Below are positions 9,597 to 18,478 of a DNA stretch of 64,000 nucleotides, piece after piece. The position numbers and the translations under genes are program-made. Below the pieces are notes generated by a model. That model had not been told where the DNA came from, ran no database searches, and saw only the letters and a program-made list of their open reading frames with translations. Source of the stretch: Hyphomicrobium sp. MC1 (GTDB lineage: Bacteria > Pseudomonadota > Alphaproteobacteria > Rhizobiales > Hyphomicrobiaceae); NCBI RefSeq assembly GCF_000253295.1, contig NC_015717.1:62001-126000 (forward strand), read 5' to 3'. Numbering within the stretch: the stretch's first letter is position 1; each line of letters opens with the position of its first letter.

Positions 9597-9954
9597 ACGG
9601 TCCTCAATATTTCTCAGGCTGGGCTAACATATTCGCACGAACGGGCCAACCGACGGCCCGGACGGCGCGAAGCTTATGACAAGTTGTGTTGCTTATGCGG
9701 CGCTACTTTAGGGAAAGCTTGCTCTGTGATCGAGATTCAGCAATTCACGGCCCCCAAGTCTAATATGCCCTTTTGTGGGATACCAGCACGGCATCGGCGC
9801 GTTCCCCACCTCGTGGGACATACCCCGGCTTTTTTCGTTGGCTGTGAGGCGTGATGACACGCTTGGTCTCAATTTGAATTTGCCGGGCTTGATCGGCGAG
9901 ATCGCGGTGCATCGCAATGGCATGCGCGGAAAATGCGGGGGTGATGTTCGGCAC
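9597..9954. promoter_or_regulatory. Divergent intergenic region, carboxypeptidase / MFS exporter
   Basis: This 358-base gap must hold promoters for the leftward carboxypeptidase and the rightward exporter. An open frame continuous with the exporter covers its right half, so a longer exporter N-terminus is formally possible but would add 60 residues with no resemblance to the family. A short CCCAC...GTGGG inverted repeat near 9805-9820 precedes a T-run and could form a weak leader hairpin. Confidence 0.3.
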
Positions 9955-11952
9955 ATGGCAATTTCCAATTCCAGGCAACAGTCTGTGCCCGACACCGGCG
10001 CGCGCGAGCGGATCGCGATTTTTTCGGCGCTGGCGCTGGTGTTATTGCTCGCATCTCTCGATCAGACCATCGTTTCGACGGCGCTGCCGACGATCGTGCG
10101 TGAGATCGGCGGGCTGTCGCATCTGTCGTGGATCGTCACGGCCTATCTGCTGGCGACGACCATCGTCGTCCCGCTCTACGGCAAGCTCGGCGACCTGTTC
10201 GGACGGCGGATCGTGCTGCAGGTCGCGATCTTGATCTTCCTCGTCGGTTCGGCGTTGTGCGGTGTGGCGCAGAACCTGCCGGAGCTGATCGCATTCCGCA
10301 TCGTGCAGGGCCTCGGCGGCGGCGGATTGATCGTGACGGCGATGGCGGTCATCGGCGACGTCGTGCCGCCGCGCGAGCGTGGGCGCTATCAAGGATTTTT
10401 CGGCGGTGTGTTCGGGTTGTCGACTGTGCTCGGTCCACTGATTGGCGGGTTCATCGTCGGCAACGCGTCGTGGCGCTGGATCTTTCTGATCAACTTGCCA
10501 TTCGGCGTCCTGGCGCTCGCCGTGATCAATAGGACCTTCCGGCCGCATCGGAAGCCGTCGCAGATCCAGATCGATTATCCCGGCGCCATGCTGCTGGCCT
10601 TGACGTTGACGTCGATCGTTATCGTCACGAGCCTCGGGGCGACGCTGGCATCGGAAGCGCCGGTCAGTCTCGTGGCGTTTTCGCTTCTCGGTGTCGTGTC
10701 GCTGGCGTCATTCATTTACATCGAGACGCGGGTTGCGGACCCGCTGTTGCCGTTGACGCTGTTCGCCAATCGCGCTTTCGTTGTCGCCGCGGCGATCGGG
10801 TTTATTGTCGGACTGGCGCTGTTTGGTTCGATTACGCTGCTGCCGCTCTACCTGCAGATCGTCAAAGGGCTCGATCCGACGAGCGCGGGCTTGCATCTGA
10901 CGCCGATGATGCTTGGCGTGTTCGTCAGCTCGATCACGAGCGGTCAGATCATCAGCCGGATCGGCCGCTACAAGATGTTTCCGATCATGGGAACCGGCGT
11001 GATGACGGTAGCGCTGGTGCTGCTATCGTCCATTACGGTCGATACCTCAGCGTCGACGGCGTCAGTCTACATGGTGCTGCTCGGCCTCGGGCTCGGCATG
11101 GTCATGCAGATCCTGGTGATGGCGGTGCAGAATGCGGTCGCCTATGAGCAGCTCGGCGTCGCGACGTCGGGCACGACATTGTTCCGGTCGATTGGCGGCT
11201 CGGTCGGTGCGGCGCTGTTTGGAGCGATCTTCGGCTTTGCGTTGAACCGGGAAATTGCAGCCCACGCGCCGCAGCTTGCCGATACGATGAGCGATCCGAC
11301 TGCAATCGGTACGCTCTCCGCCGAATTGAAGGCGACATACAACGAATTGTTCGTCGCGGCGCTGCATCCGGTTTTTCGGACGGCCGCTGCAACGGCGTTC
11401 GTTGCGTTTCTGCTGTCGTTCCTGATCAAGGAAGTGCCGCTCAGGGCGACGCTCGCAGTGGAGCCGCAGAACGATCCGCTGCAAATGCCGCGCGATGCGA
11501 CGTCGCTTGAAGAGCTGGCGCGGATCGTCGAGCGCATTACGGCGAAAGAAAACCGTTGGCGCTACTATGAGCAGGCAGCGAAGCGGTTCGATGTCGCGCT
11601 GCAGCCGGATGAATTCTGGCTTCTGGCGCGGCTTGGCGAAATCGGCGGCCGGGCAGACAAGGCCGAGCTTCGCCAGCGGCTCGGGCCGAAGGAAACGCGG
11701 CAGCCGCGGGTTTTTCACCGTCTCGAAGATGCCGGCATGGCGCGCGAGGCGCCGGGCGGCTTTGTGGAGTTGACGGAGAAAGGTCAGCAGCTTTACGCGC
11801 GGCTGCTGCGTCAGCGGCAGGATAATTTGGAGAAGATGCTCGCGGACTGGGATAGCAACGAGCGTCCGGAAGTGCGCGCTTTGATGAAAGAGCTGGCGAC
11901 GTCATTCGCCAGCTCTCCGCCTGTGAAGCCGGGCGTTATGCCTTCGGCTTAG
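9955..11952 (+). CDS. DHA2-type MFS drug exporter fused to a C-terminal winged helix
   Basis: The first ~500 residues are a 14-helix major facilitator of the EmrB/QacA (DHA2) family: LDQTIVSTALPTI in helix 1, YGKLGDLFGRR as the conserved loop 2-3 motif, and a helix-5 antiporter motif with LGPLIGGF. Such proteins export drugs against protons at the inner membrane. Unusually, residues from about 510 to 650 are cytoplasmic and read like a MarR-type winged helix (LARIVERITAKENRW, LARLGEIGGRADKAEL, VFHRLEDAGMARE, VELTEKGQQLYARLL). The start at 9955 has GCGGGGGTGA upstream. The gene overlaps the convergent aldo/keto reductase gene by 17 bases. The fusion could couple export to regulation. Confidence 0.87.
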   Translation: MAISNSRQQSVPDTGARERIAIFSALALVLLLASLDQTIVSTALPTIVREIGGLSHLSWIVTAYLLATTIVVPLYGKLGDLFGRRIVLQVAILIFLVGSALCGVAQNLPELIAFRIVQGLGGGGLIVTAMAVIGDVVPPRERGRYQGFFGGVFGLSTVLGPLIGGFIVGNASWRWIFLINLPFGVLALAVINRTFRPHRKPSQIQIDYPGAMLLALTLTSIVIVTSLGATLASEAPVSLVAFSLLGVVSLASFIYIETRVADPLLPLTLFANRAFVVAAAIGFIVGLALFGSITLLPLYLQIVKGLDPTSAGLHLTPMMLGVFVSSITSGQIISRIGRYKMFPIMGTGVMTVALVLLSSITVDTSASTASVYMVLLGLGLGMVMQILVMAVQNAVAYEQLGVATSGTTLFRSIGGSVGAALFGAIFGFALNREIAAHAPQLADTMSDPTAIGTLSAELKATYNELFVAALHPVFRTAAATAFVAFLLSFLIKEVPLRATLAVEPQNDPLQMPRDATSLEELARIVERITAKENRWRYYEQAAKRFDVALQPDEFWLLARLGEIGGRADKAELRQRLGPKETRQPRVFHRLEDAGMAREAPGGFVELTEKGQQLYARLLRQRQDNLEKMLADWDSNERPEVRALMKELATSFASSPPVKPGVMPSA

Positions 11953-12811
11953 AGAGTGCGCTGAGCTCGGCGAATTCCGCGTCGCTCAGTTTGATGTTGG
12001 CGCCGATCATGTTTTCCTCAAGGTGCTTGACCTTCGAGGTGCCGGGGATCGGAAGCATGACAGGGCTGCGCTTCAGCAGCCACGCGAGTGCGATCTGGCT
12101 CGGACCGGCGTCGTGATTTTTCGCGATTGCTTCGAGGCGTGAGCCTGGCTTAGCAAGATCGCCGGCCGCAAGCGGAAACCAAGGGATGAAGCCGATGCCA
12201 TGCTTTTCGCAAAAGTCCAGCACGTCTTCGCTGGCGCGGTCGGCGAGGTTATAGCGGTTCTGCACCGTCGCGACTTTGAAGAATTTCTGCGCCGCTTCGA
12301 TCTCTTTCACGCCGACCTCACTCAAGCCGACATGCCAGATCAGACCTTCAGCCTGCATCGCTTTGATCGCATCGAATTGTTCGGCCTGCGGCACCTTCGG
12401 GTCGATGCGATGCAGTTGCCAGAGGTCGAGGCGTTCGACGCCCAACCGGCGAAGGCTGAGAACGGCCTGCTGGCGAAGGTATTCGGGGCGGCCAAGCGGG
12501 ACCCAGACGTTGGGACCTGTGCGGGCGAGGCCAGCCTTGGTCGCGATCTTGATGCCCTTGTAGGGATAGAGCGCTTCGCGGATCAGGCGCTCGCTGACTT
12601 CGGGGCCGTAGCTGTCGGCGGTGTCGATGAAATCGATATCGAGTTCGGGCAGCTTGCGAAGCGTGCGCAGGCATTCGTCCTTGTCGGCGGGTTCACCCCA
12701 AATGCCATTGCCGGTGATGCGCATTGCGCCGAAGCCTAGGCGGTTGACCGGCATGTCGCCGCCGATCTTGAAGACTCCGGAGTGGTTTTTGACGATTGTG
12801 CTCGATGACAT
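11936..12811 (-). CDS. Aldo/keto reductase
   Basis: A 291-residue NADPH-dependent TIM-barrel oxidoreductase. Visible family landmarks are LGFGAMR at the N-terminus, DTADSYG containing the catalytic Asp and Tyr, the IATKAG lysine, the QLHRID region, QNRYNL and the C-terminal IPGTSKVKHLEEN nucleotide-binding stretch. It probably reduces aldehydes or ketones in the cytoplasm; substrate unknown. The ATG at 12811 follows AGGCAGG; an open frame extends upstream but without family similarity. Confidence 0.92.
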   Translation of the reverse strand: MSSSTIVKNHSGVFKIGGDMPVNRLGFGAMRITGNGIWGEPADKDECLRTLRKLPELDIDFIDTADSYGPEVSERLIREALYPYKGIKIATKAGLARTGPNVWVPLGRPEYLRQQAVLSLRRLGVERLDLWQLHRIDPKVPQAEQFDAIKAMQAEGLIWHVGLSEVGVKEIEAAQKFFKVATVQNRYNLADRASEDVLDFCEKHGIGFIPWFPLAAGDLAKPGSRLEAIAKNHDAGPSQIALAWLLKRSPVMLPIPGTSKVKHLEENMIGANIKLSDAEFAELSALSKPKA

Positions 12812-12977
12812 TGCTGCCTGCCTTTCGTTTCGAAGTGAGCGGTTCAGGTCGGAGGGTTGCGCCTGTTTCGGGGCGCATGAGAATTGGTTGGCAAGGGCAT
12901 TCGACACAACGCATGAACAAAGCGTCGCGATAACCGGTCGAATTCTATCGAGCCAATGATCGCGGCGCCTGTTTACC

Positions 12978-13286
12978 TCAACGCGAGTCCCTCGGTGTTG
13001 GCAGCACCTCCGAGCACGCGGTCTGAACGCGGATGTCATTACCGATGAAGCGGCAAACTTCTTCCTTGCGCGATGGATTGTTTCGAATGGCGCTGGCCGA
13101 GGCTTTGAAACCGTATTCGCGGGCCACCTGAGCAAGGTAGCCGTCGCGGCAATAGGGCGTCGAGATCGGTTGGCCGTTCACGATCTGATAGTCTTCCCGA
13201 CATTCGATGGCGCTAGCGCTTGTCGCGGCTGCGATCATGAATGAGCCTGTGAGAAAGACGAACTGTGCGGCATTGGACTTCAACAT
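12978..13286 (-). CDS. Small secreted cysteine-containing protein
   Basis: A 102-residue precursor with a signal peptide (hydrophobic residues 9-24, cleavage near TSASA). The mature part of about 75 residues carries four cysteines (IECRED, PYCRDG, EVCRF, TACSEV), which could form two disulfides in the periplasm. GGAG sits 8 bases upstream of the ATG. It lies next to another small exported protein gene on the same strand. I do not recognise the family. Confidence 0.68.
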   Translation of the reverse strand: MLKSNAAQFVFLTGSFMIAAATSASAIECREDYQIVNGQPISTPYCRDGYLAQVAREYGFKASASAIRNNPSRKEEVCRFIGNDIRVQTACSEVLPTPRDSR

Positions 13287-13399
13287 GGAAGTTTCTCCAA
13301 TCGGCGCACGTGCATGCGGGCACGCAGCGGGTTTCCAGGGCGGAACGCTGGGCCGCCGGTCACGTTCCGCCCGTCATATGGGGAGCCGGTAGGGAAGGC

Positions 13400-13765
13400 T
13401 CAATACGGTCCGTGGGAAGCAATATTCGCAATTACGTTATTGAGTGCGCCGATGCGCCGCTGGTAGGCGGCGTCGAGGCAGCCAATGTCTTTGCCGCAAG
13501 CGTCTCGCGAGGCGAGCCAGTTGCGCTGGGCATCCTGGATGTCGCCACGCTGGCCCATGGCGACGAGCGATGTCGCGACCGAAAACAGCGTCGCCATGCG
13601 GGCTTCGCTTTGGCCGAGCGGATAAGAGCTGCAGATTGTTTTTTCTGCGGGGGAGCTGGCTTTGTGACAGTTGAGAGGGGCGTAGTCACCGGCCCAAGCC
13701 GCGCCTGAGGCGCTCGCGAGCGCTATCGCCGTCACCATCGTAAGTATGGCGCGTCTCGGCATCAT
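13400..13765 (-). CDS. LprI-like (DUF1311) periplasmic protein
   Basis: A 121-residue precursor with a signal peptide cleaved near AAWAG. The mature protein shows the LprI N-terminal-domain pattern: NCHKASSPAEKTICSS, a second CGKDIGC pair, and a terminal helix. Members include the lysozyme-inhibitor-like LprI of mycobacteria; in most bacteria the role is unknown. The four cysteines likely form disulfides. It is on the same strand as the neighbouring small secreted protein and the peptidoglycan-related membrane protein. Confidence 0.75.
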   Translation of the reverse strand: MMPRRAILTMVTAIALASASGAAWAGDYAPLNCHKASSPAEKTICSSYPLGQSEARMATLFSVATSLVAMGQRGDIQDAQRNWLASRDACGKDIGCLDAAYQRRIGALNNVIANIASHGPY

Positions 13766-13786
13766 TCTTTGCTCCGTTGGGAATTA

Positions 13787-14764
13787 CTAGAACATCGACG
13801 AGAGCGACTGCTGCAAGGAATTGAAGCCCTTGCTGATCGTCGTTTCGACGTCCTCATATTTGGCAGGACGGCGCCGCGCTGTCTTGGTTTTTTTCGTCTT
13901 TACCGATGTTGCCCTGCGAGGCTCGGGCTGCGGCGTCATCTCAGACGGTTGCGGATCGACGGATTGCGCGGCCGGAAGCGGGCTGTCGCCTTCGAAATGG
14001 AGTGTGGACGGCGGAGCGGACGTATCATCGGTCGGCGATACATCGTTGCTAGCGGTCACTTCCGGCGCGGCAGCGCGAGGCGTGCTGGATGATGCTGGCT
14101 TATCTTCCGATGCGGCCATGGTTGTCGGCGTCAGCATTCCCGCCGGTGCCAAGGCGCGGCCGAGCAGAGAGGGTGCGGGCGTGGCGTGACGATCGTCCGC
14201 GGCGCCATTAGCTGCGCGCATCTTTGAGCCCTGCAGCACGGCGTTGGCCTCAGCAGCAGATGCCTGCAACGCCGAACCCAGAGTACCAGTTTCGATCGTG
14301 CGTTCGGGGCGGCAGATCGCAGCCGCGTTGGAGTCGATCAAAGCGGCGAGTGCTGCGTCCGGTGCGCCGACCGGCAGTTCGGCGTTCACGGTTTTGAGGA
14401 AGCCGCGCATGGCGTCTTTCGACGCATCGCTCCAGACGCCACTGATCGGGCCGTCATAGCATTCGGCATGGGCCAGGGCTTTCTGGAGTTTGCGAATGAG
14501 GGCGGCGCGATCGACGGCGGGAGCCGGAAGGCCGACCGGGCGCGGCAACGACATCGCGGCTTCGCGGATAAGGTTCGGCGATTGTGACGGCTGGGCGCGG
14601 ACGAGAGGGCTGTCGGCGACGGCATCAGCGTCGGCCGGGGCCGAGACGCTATCAGGCGCGGTTGCGAGATAGAGGGCAAAGCCCACCCCCACCGTCATGG
14701 CGAGGAGGAAAAAGCCGCCGAGAGCCGTAAACAGGCTGGCCAGTATGGTCCGAACGCTACCCAC
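13787..14764 (-). CDS. Membrane-anchored protein with peptidoglycan-binding-like domain
   Basis: A 325-residue protein with one N-terminal membrane helix (about residues 12-35) and the rest outside the cytoplasm. Residues about 85-150 (RAALIRKLQKALAHAECYDGPISGVWSDASKDAMRGFLK) match the pattern of peptidoglycan-binding domain 1: a helix, then G-x-W-s and a repeat-unit helix. The remaining 170 residues are Ala/Pro/Ser-rich, ending in a Lys/Arg patch and a short amphipathic helix. The start is a GTG at 14764 preceded by a weak GCAGAG. It may act as a wall-associated factor; the role is unknown. Confidence 0.68.
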   Translation of the reverse strand: MGSVRTILASLFTALGGFFLLAMTVGVGFALYLATAPDSVSAPADADAVADSPLVRAQPSQSPNLIREAAMSLPRPVGLPAPAVDRAALIRKLQKALAHAECYDGPISGVWSDASKDAMRGFLKTVNAELPVGAPDAALAALIDSNAAAICRPERTIETGTLGSALQASAAEANAVLQGSKMRAANGAADDRHATPAPSLLGRALAPAGMLTPTTMAASEDKPASSSTPRAAAPEVTASNDVSPTDDTSAPPSTLHFEGDSPLPAAQSVDPQPSEMTPQPEPRRATSVKTKKTKTARRRPAKYEDVETTISKGFNSLQQSLSSMF

Positions 14765-15195
14765 TATTACGATACTCTGCTTACAGACGCTGACATATCG
14801 ACGTGTCCGGCCCGACTATGACGATGAGGTCATCGGCTGGCGCGGTAGATGATAAAGCCGCAATCGAGCAGGACGCGCGCAGTTGCGGTGACTGGAATGG
14901 ATTTTTTCTAGGGCTTGGAACGGCGGCCGCATAGTGCCGGAGCGCACTTTGTTGCGCAAAATGCTGGCGTTCAGCACGCCTACCGGGGTAGCGCTGCAAG
15001 CTTGCAACAGGGGGCTTGACGGCAGGGTGGGGTTGGAGGGCCTAATCGCGTCCGAATTTGACGTTCTCCTGTGGCCGACGCATATCGTCCGCTTGTCATT
15101 TTAAATTGCATATATCATGTATCTGCGCGTTGCCGCGGGCGGCTCGAACACGGAAGGGCGGCCCAGCAAAATTTGGATCGGAAGGGGAACGCAGT

Positions 15196-16479
15196 TTGGC
15201 AGATCGAAAGACAAGTCCGCGGATCGTCGTGACCGGTTTGGGCGTCGTCTCGCCTCTTGGAGCGACCGTCGAGACGACGTGGCAGCGTCTCATCGCCGGC
15301 CAATCCGGAATCCGGCGGCTCGACGATGCCATCGTTCCCGATGTCGATTGCAAGGTTGCGGGCGTCGTTCCTGACATCAGCGAAGATCCCACCGGTTTCG
15401 ACGTCGCCAAGGCCGTGCCGGTGAAAGACCGGAGAAAGATGGATCGCTTCATTCAATTCGCCGTTGAAGCCTCGCGCCAGGCGTTGGCGCAGGCGGGGTG
15501 GGCGCCGGACAATGATACATCGCGCGAGCGGACGGCGACGGTGATCGGCTCGGGCATCGGCGGGTTTCTCACCATCACGGATGCGGTTCATACGGTCGAT
15601 CAACGGGGCGCAAAAAAGCTTTCGCCGTTCACGGTTCCGGCGTTTCTCGTCAACCTCGCGGCTGGCAACGTTTCGATCATGTTCGGTTTCAAGGGGCCGC
15701 TGGGCGCGCCTGTCACGGCATGTGCTGCGGGAGTGCAGGCGATCGGCGACGGCATGCGCATGATCCGTAGCGGCGAAGCCGATATCGCGCTGTGCGGTGG
15801 CGCGGAAGCATGCATCAATCGTGTGGCGCTCGGCGCGTTTGCAGCGGCGCGGGCGTTATCGACCGGCTTCAACGATACGCCTGAGAAAGCCTCGCGGCCG
15901 TTCGATGCGGCGCGCGACGGTTTCGTCATGGGCGAAGGCGCAGGTATGCTCGTGATCGAGACGGAAGAGCACGCACTGGCGCGCGGGGCCAAGCCGCTCG
16001 TGGAACTGGTGGGTTATGGGACAAGCGCCGATGCCTATCATTTGACGTCCGGACCGCCGGACGGAAACGGCGCACTGCGCGCCATGCGGGCGGCACTGGC
16101 GATGGCGGGTATCGCGCCGGGCGACATCGGGTATCTCAATGCGCATGCGACGTCGACGCAGGTGGGAGACGGCGGGGAGCTCGCAGCTATGCGTGCGCTT
16201 TTTGGAAATGGTCCCGGCGCAGCGATTTCATCAACGAAGTCAGCCACGGGGCACTTACTCGGGGCAGCGGGCGGACTTGAAGCGGTCTTCTCGGTTCTGG
16301 CCCTACGTGACGGCGTCTTGCCGCCGACGCTCAACCTTGCCGACCCGGATCCGGAAGCGCAAGGTCTCGACCTGATCGGACCGGAAGCGCGCAAGAGCGA
16401 GGTTGAATACGTGCTCTCGAACGGCTTCGGGTTCGGCGGCGTCAACGCTTCGGTGATCTTCCGGCGCTGGGCGACGTGA
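15196..16479 (+). CDS. fabF: Beta-ketoacyl-ACP synthase II
   Basis: A 427-residue condensing enzyme that elongates acyl-ACP with malonyl-ACP in fatty acid synthesis. The Cys-His-His triad is visible: C176 in VTACAAGVQ, His in NAHATSTQVGD, and His in KSATGHLLGAAGG, with the C-terminal NGFGFGGVNAS loop. The likely start is a TTG at 15196, 7 bases after AAGGGGAA; an in-frame stretch of 46 codons upstream has no similarity to the family. It stands alone, without fabD, fabG or acpP neighbours, so it may be a second or specialised FabF copy. Confidence 0.9.
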   Translation: MADRKTSPRIVVTGLGVVSPLGATVETTWQRLIAGQSGIRRLDDAIVPDVDCKVAGVVPDISEDPTGFDVAKAVPVKDRRKMDRFIQFAVEASRQALAQAGWAPDNDTSRERTATVIGSGIGGFLTITDAVHTVDQRGAKKLSPFTVPAFLVNLAAGNVSIMFGFKGPLGAPVTACAAGVQAIGDGMRMIRSGEADIALCGGAEACINRVALGAFAAARALSTGFNDTPEKASRPFDAARDGFVMGEGAGMLVIETEEHALARGAKPLVELVGYGTSADAYHLTSGPPDGNGALRAMRAALAMAGIAPGDIGYLNAHATSTQVGDGGELAAMRALFGNGPGAAISSTKSATGHLLGAAGGLEAVFSVLALRDGVLPPTLNLADPDPEAQGLDLIGPEARKSEVEYVLSNGFGFGGVNASVIFRRWAT

Positions 16480-16493
16480 CGTCATCCGGCGTC

Positions 16494-17336
16494 TTAACGG
16501 CCGGCGATCTGGTCGGCCATGGCCGCGATCGTACGGTCGTAGACGTCGGCTTTGTTCCACTCGGCGATGACGCCATAGTTCGGCGATCCGGGTTGCCAGC
16601 CTGCGCCGCGCTGCCAGCCGTGCCCGGCGAGGAAGTTCGCGGTCGAGGCCAGAACGTCCGGCACGCTGTGGATCAGATCCTTGCGGCCGTCGCCGTCGAA
16701 ATCGACGGCATAGCGGATGTAGGGCGTGGGCAGGAATTGCGTCTGGCCGATTTCGCCCGCCCAGCCGCCGCGCAATTGCGATGGTGTCAGGTCACCTTCT
16801 TCAACGATCCGCAGGGCGTCGAGCAACTGGCCGGTGAAGAATTCGGTGCGGCGGCAATCATAGGCAAGCGTTGCGAGCGAACGGATGATCGAATAGCGGG
16901 CGCCAAGGTTGGCACCGTAGTTCGTTTCCAGTCCCCAGATCGCAACGATAACGGGCGCAGGCACGCCGAACCGTTTTTCGATGCGGTCGAAGAGGGCGCG
17001 ATGGCGCTGCATCAGCGCGCGGCCGTGCCGGATCATCGCGTTGCTGACGCGGCGGGCGTAGAATTGTTTGAAGCTCAGTTTGAAAGAGTGCTGCGAGTGG
17101 TCCAGGTGGATTACGGTCGGATCGTACGTCACGCCCGATAACGCCGACACCACTGTGCTGGATTTAATGCCCTGCGCTGCGGCTTGCTGGCGGAATTTTT
17201 GTAGCCACGCGTTGAAACCACCGGGGCCGTTGCCGCACTGGGCGAGTGCCTGTCCCGCGGTTCCAGACAGCACGAGGCAGGCGAGGGCCGCGGCCCGGAG
17301 TTTGGACAGCGGCGATGCGACGGGGGCGGATGACAT
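16494..17336 (-). CDS. Lytic murein transglycosylase, MltB type
   Basis: A 280-residue precursor with a signal peptide ending at QALAQ. The SLT_2/MltB fold is recognised from FGVPAPVIVAIWGLETNYG with catalytic E137, then ATLAYDCRR, GWAGEIGQTQFLPTPY and DGDGRKDL. It cleaves the glycan strand of peptidoglycan with formation of an anhydro-muramic end. No Cys lipobox is present, so it is a soluble periplasmic rather than lipid-anchored form. It ends 14 bases from the convergent fabF gene. Confidence 0.92.
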   Translation of the reverse strand: MSSAPVASPLSKLRAAALACLVLSGTAGQALAQCGNGPGGFNAWLQKFRQQAAAQGIKSSTVVSALSGVTYDPTVIHLDHSQHSFKLSFKQFYARRVSNAMIRHGRALMQRHRALFDRIEKRFGVPAPVIVAIWGLETNYGANLGARYSIIRSLATLAYDCRRTEFFTGQLLDALRIVEEGDLTPSQLRGGWAGEIGQTQFLPTPYIRYAVDFDGDGRKDLIHSVPDVLASTANFLAGHGWQRGAGWQPGSPNYGVIAEWNKADVYDRTIAAMADQIAGR

Positions 17337-17554
17337 GCGGTTCTTCCGGAATTGTCGAGTGCAAATAAGATCTTATTGAGAATGTCGGCCGTCGGCCATC
17401 TCCCTTACTGTCATAGATCGCGCGCATCGCCAAATGCTTATCTCGGCGCACTGACGTTGGGCGGACAATGCCGACGGGTTGTTCCGCAAGGAACAGCCGG
17501 GGGCGGCACATCATGCGAACCATCGCGCTTTATCGCGATCGCGGATGATGTGTG

Positions 17555-17728
17555 ATGACGGTAGATCTTTTTTCACTCGCCGACCTGGGTGCCCTTATGA
17601 TCGGACTGGTCGTCGTCGGGGCGCTCATCTTCGGCGTTTCTACGAGTGCTGAGGACCCTTCAAGATTTTCCGGGTTCTTGCGCCATAAGCGCGTCAAAAC
17701 GGACGCGCCGCGGCGAAGGAAAAAATAA
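17555..17728 (+). CDS. Small membrane protein, 57 residues
   Basis: An open frame from the ATG at 17555 (a GTG precedes it in frame) to TAA at 17726-17728. The product has a short acidic N-terminus (MTVDLFSLADLG), one clear membrane helix (ALMIGLVVVGALIFGV) and a basic C-terminal tail ending DAPRRRKK, which places the tail in the cytoplasm. The upstream ribosome binding site is weak. The positive-inside layout argues that the frame is real. No family recognised. Confidence 0.55.
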   Translation: MTVDLFSLADLGALMIGLVVVGALIFGVSTSAEDPSRFSGFLRHKRVKTDAPRRRKK

Positions 17729-17826
17729 CGTCCTCATGGGACGCGGAGCGCGTTCGGACGACCGCGCTGAGGTGATTGCGAAGGGGCGCCCGCTTGCCGC
17801 CGCCTTCGCCTGTCGATGTCGAAATC

Positions 17827-18129
17827 TTAGAGTTTGCAGAATGTCGCTTGGGCATGGCAGGTCCACGCCAAGCCGTCTTGCGAGCAATGGTATTTGCGCG
17901 GGCTGAACGTGTAACCCGGTGTTCCGGCACCCGTCATCCAAACTGCCCAGACTCCCCAGTCTGTCGCCTGAAGAAGGGCTTCATCAGCCTGGAACTTGGC
18001 CGTGTCTTCGGTGAGCGCCTCGCCCATCGAATATTTTTTAAAGCATGAGTGCGAATGAGCGCTGGCCGGAGCGGCGGAGAACGTCGCAGCGGCGAGAGCG
18101 GCAAATGTCAAAACAGTGATCTTGCGCAT
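17827..18129 (-). CDS. Small secreted protein with conserved cysteines
   Basis: A 100-residue precursor with a clean signal peptide (MRKITVLTFAALAAATF, cleavage near PASAHS). The mature protein begins HSHSC and has Cys at HCSQDG, TCHAQ and FCKL, four in all, and several Trp. AGGAG lies 8 bases before the ATG at 18129, which makes this start much better than a frame extending 43 codons upstream. Periplasmic or extracellular; function unknown. Confidence 0.7.
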   Translation of the reverse strand: MRKITVLTFAALAAATFSAAPASAHSHSCFKKYSMGEALTEDTAKFQADEALLQATDWGVWAVWMTGAGTPGYTFSPRKYHCSQDGLAWTCHAQATFCKL

Positions 18130-18478
18130 CGTCTTCACTCCTGGATGTGAATAGCAAGCGGAGAAGGTGCCACAGGGCAAGAAACGGTGTTCATGACAAA
18201 TAATGAACAGCCGTCGATTTCGGTGGAATCGCGGCTCATTTGCATCACTTGCGGTCATTTGGATTTTTTCGCGCCGGTCGGTGGACTCGCCAGAAACCTC
18301 CAGGCGTCACCGCGCTGGTGCTCATCATCTAAAGCGTATTGCGAAACGGGGATTGGGATACTTTATCTCGCTTCGCACTCGTGAAGGATGGGTGTCGTAG
18401 GTCTTTAACGCTCGCGGCCCATTGGGGGTATTCCAATGCGCGACCATGCGTAGCTTACAATTAAAGAGGCTCAGCACG
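18130..18478. promoter_or_regulatory. Divergent intergenic region before the acid phosphatase
   Basis: This 349-base gap lies between the leftward small secreted protein gene and the rightward acid phosphatase gene. Small open frames cross it, but none has a ribosome binding site or believable composition. Promoters for both flanking genes must lie here; I cannot assign the boxes. Confidence 0.35.

Noticed and set aside
15058..15195. Longer FabF N-terminus from an upstream start
   Set aside because: The extra 46 codons do not resemble FabF, while the TTG at 15196 has a good ribosome binding site and the normal family start.
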